From NCBI GenBank assembly GCA_001302245.1, contig LGYU01000013.1, forward strand, positions 310,001 through 374,000: a stretch of DNA of 64,000 bases, read 5' to 3'. Made by a program: the position numbers and the translations under genes. Below are positions 17,991-26,381 of the stretch, piece after piece. The notes beneath the pieces were generated by a model. It was not told the origin of the DNA and ran no database searches. It was given only the letters and a program-made list of their open reading frames with translations. The DNA is from Chitinophagaceae bacterium PMP191F (GTDB lineage: Bacteria > Bacteroidota > Bacteroidia > Chitinophagales > Chitinophagaceae). Within the stretch, counting starts at the first letter, position 1. Each line of letters opens with the position of its first letter.

Positions 17991-19105
17991 GAACGCTGAA
18001 ATTTTTATTACAGAAAGAGTTCAGGCAGGTATTTCGAGACCCGGCCATTCTGCGCATTATTTTCATGATGCCCATTATGCAACTGATCATATTACCATGG
18101 GCTGCGGACTATGAAATAAAGAATATTAAGCTCAGCGTGGTAGATCATGATCATTCTGCATATTCACAAAAACTGTTATCGAAAGTAACATCCTCTGGTT
18201 ATTTTAAACTACAGCATTATGCTGTTTCATACAACGATGCATTGCAACAGGTAGAGACCGATAATGCTGATATTGTACTGGAAATACCTGCTTTTTTTGA
18301 ACGTACCGTAGTAAAAGAAGATGAAGCCACTTTATTTATGGCTGTAAATGCCATTAATGGTGTAAAGGCGGGACTGGGAAGTGCTTACCTGCGTAGTATT
18401 ATCCAGGATTTTAACCGCGAAATACGTTTAGAATGGATACAATTACCACGGTTCAGCCCTGAAACAACTATCGAGGTTACTACTTCCAACTGGTTCAATC
18501 CATTGATGAACTATAAGTATTTTATGGTACCGGGTATATTAGTGGTATTGGTTACTATGGTAGGTTCTTTCCTGGCGTCGTTGAATATTGTGCGGGAAAA
18601 GGAGATCGGTACTATTGAACAGATCAATGTAACACCGGTAAAGAAATATCATTTTATTATCGGGAAACTGGTGCCTTTCTGGGTGCTGGGTTTAGTGATC
18701 CTTAGTATCGGTTTGTTGTTATCGCGTATTGCGTATGGTATTGTGCCGGCAGGCAGTATACTGGTCATTTATTGTTTTGCTGCTGTATACCTGCTGGCAG
18801 TATTAGGACTTGGTCTGCTGATCTCTACCTACACCGGAACACAACAACAGGCCATGCTGCTCTCTTTTTTCCTGATGATGATCTTTATCCTGCTGAGCGG
18901 ATTGTACACATCCATTGATAGTATGCCGGTATGGGCACAGGTGATCACACGGCTGAATCCTGTAACCTATTTTATAGAAGTGATGCGAATGGTGATACTG
19001 AAGGGGAGTGGGTTAAGAGATATAGCGGGTCGCCTGGGAATTATTTTGCTGTTTGCAGTAATACTGAATACCTGGGCAGTGATCAATTATAAGAAGAGAT
19101 CGTAA
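17987..19105 (+). CDS. ABC-2 type exporter permease (YbhR-like)
   Basis: This 372-aa inner-membrane protein is the partner of the preceding permease, with the same topology: one N-terminal helix, a periplasmic domain (about 45-170) and five C-terminal helices. Recognisable stretches are LLQKEFRQVFRDPAILRI, NIVREKEIGTIEQINVTPV and LNPVTYFIEVMRMVILKGSG. It completes the transporter. The substrate cannot be read from sequence; related systems export drugs or cationic compounds. It is the last gene of the operon, and I see no clear terminator in the 173 bp that follow. Confidence 0.9.
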   Translation: MRTLKFLLQKEFRQVFRDPAILRIIFMMPIMQLIILPWAADYEIKNIKLSVVDHDHSAYSQKLLSKVTSSGYFKLQHYAVSYNDALQQVETDNADIVLEIPAFFERTVVKEDEATLFMAVNAINGVKAGLGSAYLRSIIQDFNREIRLEWIQLPRFSPETTIEVTTSNWFNPLMNYKYFMVPGILVVLVTMVGSFLASLNIVREKEIGTIEQINVTPVKKYHFIIGKLVPFWVLGLVILSIGLLLSRIAYGIVPAGSILVIYCFAAVYLLAVLGLGLLISTYTGTQQQAMLLSFFLMMIFILLSGLYTSIDSMPVWAQVITRLNPVTYFIEVMRMVILKGSGLRDIAGRLGIILLFAVILNTWAVINYKKRS

Positions 19106-19251
19106 GTCGTGAGAGCGTGTTGCGGGTTATGTGTTCCGGCATCGGTATCCCAACAATCAAACTATCCAGCCATCTTACCTCTTCAGCAATTCATAGCTAA
19201 CCGCTACAACCTAATTCCTGATAACTTGCGCAAATCCGCACATTAAGACCT

Positions 19252-19259
19252 TACCTTTG
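19252..19259 (+). promoter_or_regulatory. Bacteroidota promoter before the aldo/keto reductase
   Basis: TACCTTTG matches TAnnTTTG exactly, 19 bases before the ATG at 19279. A TTG at 19226-19228 could be the -33 element, although the 23-base spacing is longer than the usual 19-20. Confidence 0.55.
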
Positions 19260-19278
19260 GCCTGCAAAAAAATATACT

Positions 19279-20271
19279 ATGGAATACAGGCAATTAGGTG
19301 AATCATCGGTAAAGGCTTCTGTAATTACATTTGGTGCATGGGCTATTGGCGGATGGATGTGGGGCGGTGCAGACCGCAATGATGCCATCAAGGCAATTAA
19401 AGCTTCTTATGACGAAGGCGTTACTTCAATAGATACTGCTCCGGCATACGGCCAGGGATTGAGTGAGGAAATTGTGGCCGAAGCTATCCAGGATATTCCG
19501 CGCGATAAAGTACAACTGCTGACCAAATTCGGTTTGCGCTGGGATGTAAAAGAAGGCGAGTTCTTTTTCAAAAGTAAAGATAATGCAGGTAATGATATAG
19601 ATGTGTACAAACTTGCATCCCGCGAAAGCGTGATAAAGGAGTGTGAAGATTGTCTGCGGCGGTTAAAGACCGATTATATAGATCTGTTCCAGATCCATTG
19701 GGCAGATGGTTCTACACCTGTATCAGAAACGATGGAGGCTTTACTGCGTTTGCAGGAACAGGGAAAGATCCGTGCAGCGGGTGTATGTAACTATTCGGTA
19801 GACCTGATGAAGGAAGCGGCTAACACCATCAGCCTGGCATCAGACCAGGTTCCGTACAGCATGTTGTTGCGTGATATTGAGAAAGACCTGGTGCCTTACG
19901 CTTTGGAGCATAAAAAATCCATCATTGCCTACAGCCCATTACAGCGTGGACTGCTGACCGGCAAAATAAAACCCGGATACCAGTTCAATGAAGGCGATAC
20001 GCGTGAAGGCAATCGTTTTTATACAGAAGAGAATATCAGGCGCACCAATACATTCCTGGAAACCCTGAAACCACTGGCAGCCTCTAAAAATGCATCACTG
20101 GCACAGTTGGTACTTCGCTGGACCATTGAGCAACCCGGTATTACCATTGCCCTGGCAGGTGCGCGCAATGCGGAACAGGCCGTGCAAAATGCAAAAGCTG
20201 CTGCGGTACAACTGTCAAAAGAAGAGCTGACATTTATTTCCAGCCAGGTGGATGCGCTTACCAAGGCTTAA
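19279..20271 (+). CDS. Aldo/keto reductase
   Basis: This 330-aa NADPH-dependent oxidoreductase has a TIM-barrel fold. The catalytic tetrad can be placed: Asp and Tyr in SIDTAPAYGQG, Lys in LLTKFGLRWD and His in LFQIHWADG. The C-terminal cofactor region includes AYSPLQRGLLTGKI and TIALAGARNAEQAVQNAKAA. It resembles the YajO/YdjG-like bacterial group. The substrate cannot be assigned. It is a single gene with its own promoter. Confidence 0.9.
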   Translation: MEYRQLGESSVKASVITFGAWAIGGWMWGGADRNDAIKAIKASYDEGVTSIDTAPAYGQGLSEEIVAEAIQDIPRDKVQLLTKFGLRWDVKEGEFFFKSKDNAGNDIDVYKLASRESVIKECEDCLRRLKTDYIDLFQIHWADGSTPVSETMEALLRLQEQGKIRAAGVCNYSVDLMKEAANTISLASDQVPYSMLLRDIEKDLVPYALEHKKSIIAYSPLQRGLLTGKIKPGYQFNEGDTREGNRFYTEENIRRTNTFLETLKPLAASKNASLAQLVLRWTIEQPGITIALAGARNAEQAVQNAKAAAVQLSKEELTFISSQVDALTKA

Positions 20272-20388
20272 TAAGCCTGGATGGTTGTCTGGGTGTTAAA
20301 AAAGCAGATCACGGATTCAGTCCCGGCATCTTATTTTTTGTGGTGACTTGTTTTTTGTAAATTACAAGTACACTAAAACGAATGCCGT

Positions 20389-20787
20389 ATGATCAAACTT
20401 TCAGAATTACAACCGGGAGACATCGTAATGGCCGAATACGAAGGCCAGCAATGGGAAGGAATCGTTAAAGAGCTGAACCGCGAAGACAAGGAAGTATGTG
20501 TAGAAACCAGTGTGCAGGAATTCTGGTTTACCCCGGATCATCTGTACCCGATTCCATTGAGTGATGAACAAATGCTGAAACTGGGCTTTACCCGCCACGA
20601 CAATCCGGATGGATCTGTGAAATACATGAAAGATTCATTCAGGGTGCTGACCCCTCAGAAGGGAAATTTTAACCAGTTTGAGATATGGTGGCGTGAAGAT
20701 CACCGGTATTTGCATCATCCTATTCATGTACATGAGCTGCAGAATCATTATTACCAGATGACCAAGGTAGAATTGAATCCTGCGTAA
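20389..20787 (+). CDS. Conserved hypothetical protein of Bacteroidota
   Basis: This 132-aa soluble protein starts with MIKLSELQPGDIVMAEYEGQ, an SH3-like opening. The middle (DHLYPIPLSDEQMLKLGF) and end (HPIHVHELQNHYYQMTKVEL) match a family I have often seen in Bacteroidota. Its usual pattern is an opening on property or layout, a 'PI.L....L..LGF' motif and a final 'HELQN.Y..LT' helix. The function is unknown and no catalytic motif is visible. It stands alone between the aldo/keto reductase and the ribosomal operon. Confidence 0.75.
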   Translation: MIKLSELQPGDIVMAEYEGQQWEGIVKELNREDKEVCVETSVQEFWFTPDHLYPIPLSDEQMLKLGFTRHDNPDGSVKYMKDSFRVLTPQKGNFNQFEIWWREDHRYLHHPIHVHELQNHYYQMTKVELNPA

Positions 20788-20923
20788 CTGAAATTAAATT
20801 TAATTAATTGATAATCAATAATTAATTTTTATAAAAGTCAAAGCCAGCCGGTATTTGAACTTAAAAAGCGATAGCCTGAACAGCCTGAAAAGCAGCTAAA
20901 AGGCTTAATTTTACATCTTTAAA

Positions 20924-20967
20924 GGACGGTTTTTCCACATGATTGGGAAAAATTGTCCCTTTTTTTT
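20924..20967 (+). terminator. Terminator-like hairpin upstream of infA
   Basis: GGAC-GG-TTTTTCC pairs with GGAAAAA-TT-GTCC, with a small internal loop, and is followed by C and eight T. It sits 137 bp after the preceding gene and 23 bp before the infA -7 element, so it insulates the operon from upstream transcription or acts as an attenuator. Confidence 0.65.
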
Positions 20968-20989
20968 ATTATTTGTGTTGTGATTATAT

Positions 20990-20997
20990 TACCTTTG
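20990..20997 (+). promoter_or_regulatory. Promoter of the ribosomal alpha operon
   Basis: TACCTTTG matches TAnnTTTG exactly, 16 bases before the infA ATG. Possible -33 TTG trinucleotides (20973-20975 and 20978-20980) are closer than usual. Confidence 0.6.
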
Positions 20998-21013
20998 CGC
21001 TCCTTAAAGTAAT

Positions 21014-21232
21014 ATGGGCAAACAACCGTTAATTAAACAGGATGGAGTTATTTTAGAAGCCTTGTCGAACGCAATGTTCAAGGTGAAGCTGGAAAATGGT
21101 CACGAAATTCTGGCTACCATATCCGGGAAAATGCGGATGAATTACATCAGGATTTTGCCGGGCGACAAAGTAGGTGTGGAGATGAGCCCGTACGATTTGT
21201 CAAGAGGAAGGATCATATTCAGGTATAAGTAA
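21014..21232 (+). CDS. infA: Translation initiation factor IF-1
   Basis: This 72-aa single OB-fold protein binds the 30S A site during initiation. The sequence is typical: [20 protein letters not shown], then [20 protein letters not shown] and [15 protein letters not shown] at the end. Length is exactly that of the family. It is the first gene of the alpha operon here, with its own promoter. In many Bacteroidota infA follows secY and map; neither is present upstream. Confidence 0.97.
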   Translation: MGKQPLIKQDGVILEALSNAMFKVKLENGHEILATISGKMRMNYIRILPGDKVGVEMSPYDLSRGRIIFRYK

Positions 21233-21277
21233 TTATATCTTACAAGTAAGTCTAAGAACAGTTAAAAATTTATAATC

Positions 21278-21394
21278 ATGAAGGTTCGCGCATCTATTAA
21301 AAAACGCAGTGCAGATTGCAAGATTGTGAGGAGAAAAGGCAGGCTGTACGTAATTAACAAAAAGAATCCCCGCTACAAACAGCGTCAGGGATAG
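21278..21394 (+). CDS. rpmJ: 50S ribosomal protein L36
   Basis: A 38-aa frame reads [20 protein letters not shown] and then [18 protein letters not shown] with a TAG stop. This is the C-minus-like L36 form: only one cysteine is present and the zinc-binding set is incomplete. It lies 45 bp after infA and 81 bp before rpsM, the standard order. Confidence 0.97.
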   Translation: MKVRASIKKRSADCKIVRRKGRLYVINKKNPRYKQRQG

Positions 21395-21475
21395 TTGCAG
21401 TGCACGCAGTTGGTACTTGATTGCCGACAGCTGCAGCAATATAAAAATCGTAAATATCAAAATCAGAAATCGAAT

Positions 21476-21856
21476 ATGGCTCGTATTGCCGGTGTAGACT
21501 TACCAAAAAGTAAAAGAGGTGAAATTGGCTTAACCTATATTTATGGTATCGGCCGTTCCACTGCCCAGTATATCCTGACACAAGCAGGTATTAACCTGGA
21601 TAAAAAAGTTAATCAGTGGAATGATGACGAACTGAATGCTATCCGTAACATTATTACCAATGAGTTTAAGGTAGAAGGTCAGTTGCGTTCAGAAGTACAA
21701 ATGAGCATCAAGCGTTTGCTGGATATTGCCTGCTACCGCGGTTTGCGTCACCGTAAAGGTTTGCCCGTTCGCGGACAACGTACACGTACCAATAGCCGTA
21801 CGCGTAAAGGAAAACGTAAAACTGTTGCAGGTAAAAAGAAAGCCGCTAAAAAATAG
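21476..21856 (+). CDS. rpsM: 30S ribosomal protein S13
   Basis: This 126-aa protein of the 30S head starts [20 protein letters not shown] and contains [32 protein letters not shown] and a lysine-rich tail ([19 protein letters not shown]). The ATG at 21476 is used because the conserved N-terminus begins there. A strong hairpin with a T-rich tail follows 11 bp after the stop, before rpsK. Confidence 0.97.
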   Translation: MARIAGVDLPKSKRGEIGLTYIYGIGRSTAQYILTQAGINLDKKVNQWNDDELNAIRNIITNEFKVEGQLRSEVQMSIKRLLDIACYRGLRHRKGLPVRGQRTRTNSRTRKGKRKTVAGKKKAAKK

Positions 21857-21867
21857 TAATATTAGTG

Positions 21868-21906
21868 ACCAGATATCCGCCACCGGCGGATATCTGGTTT
21901 TCTTTT
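21868..21906 (+). terminator. Terminator or attenuator between rpsM and rpsK
   Basis: A perfect 14-bp stem (ACCAGATATCCGCC with its complement) with a 3-base loop is followed by TTTTCTTTT. It lies inside the ribosomal operon. Confidence 0.75.
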
Positions 21907-21973
21907 ATACCGACTTACAAATTAAGAATCAGCGCCGGATCGCTTCGTAAGTCAGCAGGAGGGTTGATTCTAT

Positions 21974-22000
21974 CCCGGAAAATATGTCCGGGCATTTTTA
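21974..22000 (+). terminator. Second hairpin in the rpsM-rpsK spacer
   Basis: CCCGGA pairs with TCCGGG around a 7-base loop, then CATTTTTAT. A TACCTTTT element at 22013-22020, one base off the -7 consensus, lies just before the rpsK ATG at 22028. Confidence 0.4.
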
Positions 22001-22027
22001 TAAATTACAGATTACCTTTTTTCAGTT

Positions 22028-22438
22028 ATGGCAAAAGCACAAAAGGCCCAGAACAGCGCGAAAGCTGCGGCCAAAAAAAGGATCGTGAAAGTGGACGCTT
22101 ACGGCGATGCCCATATTTCAGCTACCTTCAACAATCTTATTATCAGTATCACCAACAAACACGGCCAGATCATTTCCTGGAGCAGTGCCGGTAAAATGGG
22201 TTTTAGAGGTTCTAAAAAGAACACTCCTTATGCAGCCCAGATGGCTTCTGCTGACGCTTCTAAAACTGCCTTTGATGCAGGTGTGAAGAAAGTTGATGTG
22301 TATGTAAAAGGTCCCGGTGCCGGTCGTGAAGGTGCTATCCGCAGCCTGTCTCAGAGCGGTATTGAAGTGGTACAGATCAAAGACGTAACTCCGTTACCTC
22401 ACAACGGTTGCCGTCCTCCCAAGAAAAGAAGAGTTTAA
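22028..22438 (+). CDS. rpsK: 30S ribosomal protein S11
   Basis: This 136-aa protein of the 30S platform has a basic N-terminal extension (about 1-20) before [20 protein letters not shown]. The core has [20 protein letters not shown] and [20 protein letters not shown], with the conserved C-terminus [18 protein letters not shown]. It is separated from rpsM by 171 bp, long for this operon. Confidence 0.97.
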   Translation: MAKAQKAQNSAKAAAKKRIVKVDAYGDAHISATFNNLIISITNKHGQIISWSSAGKMGFRGSKKNTPYAAQMASADASKTAFDAGVKKVDVYVKGPGAGREGAIRSLSQSGIEVVQIKDVTPLPHNGCRPPKKRRV

Positions 22439-22443
22439 TACAT

Positions 22444-22527
22444 ACGAAGTATTAAGTCTGAAGTACGAAGCCTGAAAAAAACAACAGCTTCCGGACCTCA
22501 GACTTCTGACTTCAGGTTTTATTTTAT
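22444..22527 (+). repeat. Hairpin-forming GAAGTCTGAAG repeat in the rpsK-rpsD spacer
   Basis: The left arm AAGTCTGAAGT (22454-22464) pairs with ACCTCAGACTT with one mismatch. A further TCTGACTTCAGG follows and then a T-rich stretch. The unit matches the repeats at 11106, 34915 and 58241. Confidence 0.5.
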
Positions 22528-22598
22528 AACCGGGTGTTCGATTAATTTTAGATTTTTACAGATCGTTCACCGTCACTAAAAAATCACAAAACAAGACT

Positions 22599-23204
22599 AT
22601 GGCACGTTATACAGGCCCAAAAACAAGAATCTGTCGCATTTTCGGTGAGCCTATTTTAGGAAATGGCAAATACCTGAGCAAAAACAGCAATCCTCCCGGT
22701 CAGCACGGTCCTTCTAAAAAACGTAAAGCTCCCGGAGAGTATGCCCTTCAGTTGAAAGAAAAACAGAAAGCAAAATATACTTACGGTGTGTTGGAGAAAC
22801 AATTCCGTAAAACTTTCGATGAGGCTGCGCGTATTAAAGGCGTAACCGGTGAGAACCTGATCAAATTACTGGAAGCCCGTCTGGACAATACTGTTTACCG
22901 CTTAGGTCTGGCAGCATCCCGTCCCGGTGCACGTCAGTTAGTTTCCCACAAACACGTTACTGTAAATGGTGAAGTAGTAAACATCCCTTCTTTTCAACTG
23001 AAACCCGGCGATATTGTTGGTATCAAAGAAAAAGACCAGGCAAATGCTTCTATTACCAGCCAGTTCCGCGGTAAAAATGCTAAATTCAGTTGGTTAGACT
23101 GGAATGAAGGTGATATGAAAGGTACTTTTGTAGCTTATCCTGAGCGTGAAAGTGTTCCTGAGAACATTAAGGAGCAGTTGATTGTTGAGTTGTATTCTAA
23201 GTAA
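22599..23204 (+). CDS. rpsD: 30S ribosomal protein S4
   Basis: This 201-aa primary 16S-rRNA-binding protein begins MARYTGPKTRICRIFGEPIL. The S4 RNA-binding domain is in the second half: LIKLLEARLDNTVYRLGLA, then ARQLVSHKHVTVNGEVVNIP. The C-terminus (REQL-type KEQLIVELYSK) is as expected. In many bacteria S4 regulates this operon by binding its mRNA; no such binding site can be recognised here. Confidence 0.97.
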   Translation: MARYTGPKTRICRIFGEPILGNGKYLSKNSNPPGQHGPSKKRKAPGEYALQLKEKQKAKYTYGVLEKQFRKTFDEAARIKGVTGENLIKLLEARLDNTVYRLGLAASRPGARQLVSHKHVTVNGEVVNIPSFQLKPGDIVGIKEKDQANASITSQFRGKNAKFSWLDWNEGDMKGTFVAYPERESVPENIKEQLIVELYSK

Positions 23205-23372
23205 TAGTACAGGGTTTTAAGGTACAACGATACAGAGGCGTAAGACAAAGAAGATAAGTGCTGACTGAACCTGAGCTGCTGATTAGAGACTTGAACTTCA
23301 AGTGTGCGACGCAACAGGCGCTGACCTAAGTGGTTGGAGCCGATAAACTAATAAAAACTGAAATTGTAAAAT

Positions 23373-24374
23373 ATGGCCATTTTAAATTTCCAAAAGCCTG
23401 ACAAAATTGTTTTACAGAAAGCAACGGAATTTGAAGCTCAATTCGAGTTTCGCCCGTTGGAACCCGGTTTTGGTGTTACCATCGGTAATGCACTGCGCAG
23501 GGTTTTACTGAGTTCACTGGAAGGCTATGCTATCATCGGTATCCGCATTGAAGGAGTAGACCACGAGTTTGCTACCATCAAGGGTATTACTGAAGATGTA
23601 CTGGAAATCATCCTGAACCTGAAACAGGTTCGTTTCAAAAAGAAAGTGGATCATGAACTGAGCCAGGAGAAGATCTCCCTCAGCATTAAGAATAAAGCAG
23701 AATTCACCTCTGGCATGATCGGAGAAGCTACTCAGAGCTTTGAGATCATGAACCCTGACCTGCTGATCTGTACACTGGATACCAGCGCTAAACTGGATAT
23801 CGAGCTGACTGTATCAAAAGGCCGTGGTTATGTGCCTGCAGAAGATAACAAGGTAAAAGATGCTCCATTTGGTTACATCCCTACCGACTCTATCTTCACA
23901 CCGATCAAAAACGTAAAATACGCTATTGAAAACACCCGTGTTGAACAGCGTACTGACTACGAAAAACTGATCATGGATGTGGCTACCGATGGTACCATTC
24001 ATCCTGAAGAAGCAGTGAAACAGGCCAGCCGTATCCTGATCCAGCACCTGATGATCATTACCGACGAAAACATCACTTTCGATAACAAAGAAGATAAGAA
24101 AGAAGATGTGGTAGATGAGCAGATGCTGCAACTGCGTAAGATTCTGAAAACACCTCTGGAAGATCTGGATCTTTCAGTACGTGCCTTCAACTGTCTGAAA
24201 GCAGCGAAGATCAACAGCTTAAGCGAACTGGTACAGTACGAACAGGAAGACCTGATGAAGTTCCGCAACTTCGGTCAGAAATCACTTGCTGAAATTGAGC
24301 AGGTACTGGCTGAAAGAGGCTTACACTTCGGTATGGACCTGAGCAAACTGGGACTGGATAAAGAAGAACTTTAA
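23373..24374 (+). CDS. rpoA: DNA-directed RNA polymerase subunit alpha
   Basis: This 333-aa RNA polymerase subunit has two domains. The N-terminal assembly domain (about 1-235) contains FEFRPLEPGFGVTIGNALRR and LLSSLEGYAI. An acidic linker (about 235-255) leads to the C-terminal domain (about 260-333) with LEDLDLSVRAFNCLKAAKIN and FGQKSLAEIEQVLAERGL. Length and features are normal. The spacer to rpsD is 168 bp and to rplQ 183 bp. Confidence 0.98.
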   Translation: MAILNFQKPDKIVLQKATEFEAQFEFRPLEPGFGVTIGNALRRVLLSSLEGYAIIGIRIEGVDHEFATIKGITEDVLEIILNLKQVRFKKKVDHELSQEKISLSIKNKAEFTSGMIGEATQSFEIMNPDLLICTLDTSAKLDIELTVSKGRGYVPAEDNKVKDAPFGYIPTDSIFTPIKNVKYAIENTRVEQRTDYEKLIMDVATDGTIHPEEAVKQASRILIQHLMIITDENITFDNKEDKKEDVVDEQMLQLRKILKTPLEDLDLSVRAFNCLKAAKINSLSELVQYEQEDLMKFRNFGQKSLAEIEQVLAERGLHFGMDLSKLGLDKEEL

Positions 24375-24381
24375 ATAACTT

Positions 24382-24502
24382 GAAAATTAGATGATTTGAA
24401 AATTTAAAAATGGGTTGCGATCCGTTAAAACTTCAAATCATCTGATTTCCGATTCATAGGCAAGTAATTTTTGAGAAATCTCAAATTTTCAAAATTGCGC
24501 CT
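24382..24502 (+). repeat. Inverted repeats in the rpoA-rplQ spacer
   Basis: AGATGATTTGAA (24389-24400) and its exact complement TTCAAATCATCT form a 12-bp stem with a loop of about 30 bases. A second perfect palindrome, TTTGAGA-AA-TCTCAAA, lies near 24471-24486. The left arm overlaps the TTTGAAAATTT repeat type also seen at 16792 and 58141. Confidence 0.55.
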
Positions 24503-24557
24503 CATTTTTAAATTAAGCTGCAATTCCTGACACGGTGTAGCTGTAAAAACAAATGTC

Positions 24558-25061
24558 ATGCGTCACGGAGACAAAATCAACAATCTTGGCAGAACTGCCT
24601 CTCACAGGAAAGCCCTGTTGAGCAACCTGGCCTGCGAATTGATTGACCACAAACGTATCGTAACTACCCTGGCAAAAGCCAAAGCACTGCGTACGTACAT
24701 TGAACCACTGATTACCAAAGGAAAAGAAAACACTACTCACCAGCGCAGGGTTGTGTTCAGCTATCTGCAGGACAAAGCTGCTGTTACTGAACTGTTCAGC
24801 ACTATTGCTGAGAAAGTAGGTGGTCGTCCTGGTGGTTATACCCGCATTATTAAACTCGGCATTCGCCAGGGTGACAATGCTGAAATGGGTCTGATTGAAC
24901 TGGTAGACTTCAACGAAGTTTACGGTAAAGGCAAAGGTGAAGTAAAAGAAGCTGCTAAGAAAACCCGTCGTAGCCGTACTGCTGCTGGTACTAAAAAAGC
25001 CGGTGCCGGAAAAGCTGAGGGAACTGATGCTGCTGAAACAGAAACTAAAGCCGCTGAATAA
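24558..25061 (+). CDS. rplQ: 50S ribosomal protein L17
   Basis: This 167-aa protein has the L17 core in residues 1 to about 120 ([20 protein letters not shown], then [20 protein letters not shown] and [19 protein letters not shown]). An Ala/Lys/Glu-rich tail of about 45 residues follows ([19 protein letters not shown]). A low-complexity tail is usual for L17 in Bacteroidota. It ends the operon and is followed by a terminator. Confidence 0.97.
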   Translation: MRHGDKINNLGRTASHRKALLSNLACELIDHKRIVTTLAKAKALRTYIEPLITKGKENTTHQRRVVFSYLQDKAAVTELFSTIAEKVGGRPGGYTRIIKLGIRQGDNAEMGLIELVDFNEVYGKGKGEVKEAAKKTRRSRTAAGTKKAGAGKAEGTDAAETETKAAE

Positions 25062-25083
25062 TCATGAAAATGGTTTCGATATT

Positions 25084-25117
25084 AAAAGCAAGACTTTTTA
25101 TGGGTCTTGCTTTTTTT
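25084..25117 (+). terminator. Terminator of the ribosomal alpha operon
   Basis: An 11-bp stem (AAAAGCAAGAC with its complement) with a 9-base loop and seven T lies 22 bp after the rplQ stop. Confidence 0.92.
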
Positions 25118-25191
25118 ATGCCACTTTGTGAACAAATTAACCGTCAACACATTAAATAATTGGTTTTCTTTGCAAAATTTCTCTAGATAAC

Positions 25192-26301
25192 ATGTCAAAT
25201 CCGCTTCAGAAACCTGCCGTACTTGTGCTGGCAGATGGTTCAGTACATCATGGTTATGCTTTTGGTAAGATTGGTACTACTACCGGTGAAATTTGTTTTA
25301 ATACCGGTATGACAGGCTACCAGGAAGTTTTTACAGATCCCAGCTACTATGGGCAGATTGTTATTATGAACAGTGTGCACATAGGTAACTACGGGGTAAA
25401 AGACAATGAGGTTGAATCAGGCAATGTAAAGATCCGTGGAATGATCGGCCGCAACCTGGAAGAGCAATACTCCCGTAAGCTGGCCAACGGTTCGCTGGAT
25501 CAGTACCTGATCGATAACAACATTGTTTGTATCGAAGGGGTGGATACACGTGCACTGGTCACACACGTGCGCCAGCAGGGTGCTATGAACTGTATCATTT
25601 CTTCTGAAATACTGGATGCAGAGCAACTGAAAAAAGAACTGGCAAAAGTGCCCAATATGGATGGCCTGGAACTGGCCAGCAAGGTAAGTACCCCCGAAGC
25701 CTATACACTGGGCGATGTCAACTCTTCCGTACGTATTGCTGTACTGGACTACGGTACCAAACAGCACATTCTGCAATGTATGGTGGAAAGAGGTGCGTAT
25801 GTAAAAGTATTCCCTGCAAAATCAACCCTGGCTGATCTGAAGCAATTCAATCCCAATGGTTATTTTATATCTAATGGCCCCGGCGATCCCGCAGCTATGG
25901 ATTATGCCATCAACACTGTTAAGGATGTGCTGAAAGAGAATAAGCCTACTTTCGGTATCTGTCTGGGACACCAGTTGCTGGCGCTGGCCAATGATATCAC
26001 TACTTTCAAAATGCACCACGGTCACCGCGGACTGAACCACCCGGTAAAAAACCTGGTAACCGGTCGCTGTGAGATTACTACACAGAACCACGGTTTTGGT
26101 GTGGACCCTGAATCTGTGAAAAAGGCTACGCATGTGGAAATAACGCATGTGAACCTGAACGATGATTCTATTGAAGGTATCCGGTTGAAAGATAAACCTG
26201 CATTCTCAGTGCAGTATCACCCGGAAAGTACGCCCGGTCCGCACGATAGCCGCTACCTGTTTGACGACTTTATAGCGTTGATAAAAGAACACTCCAACTA
26301 G
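25192..26301 (+). CDS. carA: Carbamoyl-phosphate synthase small (glutaminase) subunit
   Basis: This 369-aa protein supplies ammonia from glutamine to the large subunit CarB for pyrimidine and arginine synthesis. The N-terminal domain has FNTGMTGYQEVFTDPSYYGQ. The C-terminal class I amidotransferase domain has the nucleophile Cys in FGICLGHQLLALA and the His/Glu pair in VQYHPESTPGP. carB is not adjacent. A near-consensus -7 element (TTTCTTTG, 25165-25172) lies 19 bp before the ATG, and a terminator follows directly, so it appears to be a single-gene unit. Confidence 0.96.
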   Translation: MSNPLQKPAVLVLADGSVHHGYAFGKIGTTTGEICFNTGMTGYQEVFTDPSYYGQIVIMNSVHIGNYGVKDNEVESGNVKIRGMIGRNLEEQYSRKLANGSLDQYLIDNNIVCIEGVDTRALVTHVRQQGAMNCIISSEILDAEQLKKELAKVPNMDGLELASKVSTPEAYTLGDVNSSVRIAVLDYGTKQHILQCMVERGAYVKVFPAKSTLADLKQFNPNGYFISNGPGDPAAMDYAINTVKDVLKENKPTFGICLGHQLLALANDITTFKMHHGHRGLNHPVKNLVTGRCEITTQNHGFGVDPESVKKATHVEITHVNLNDDSIEGIRLKDKPAFSVQYHPESTPGPHDSRYLFDDFIALIKEHSN

Positions 26302-26305
26302 ATAT

Positions 26306-26332
26306 AAAAAAGCCCTGTTTCAGGGCTTTTTT
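26306..26332 (+). terminator. Terminator after carA
   Basis: AAAAAAGCCCTG pairs with CAGGGCTTTTTT around a TTT loop, 4 bp after the stop. Confidence 0.92.
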
Positions 26333-26381
26333 AATCCTGCCCAGGCTTTTTTGCATAGACCCTTAACCCCTTTCCCGTGTT

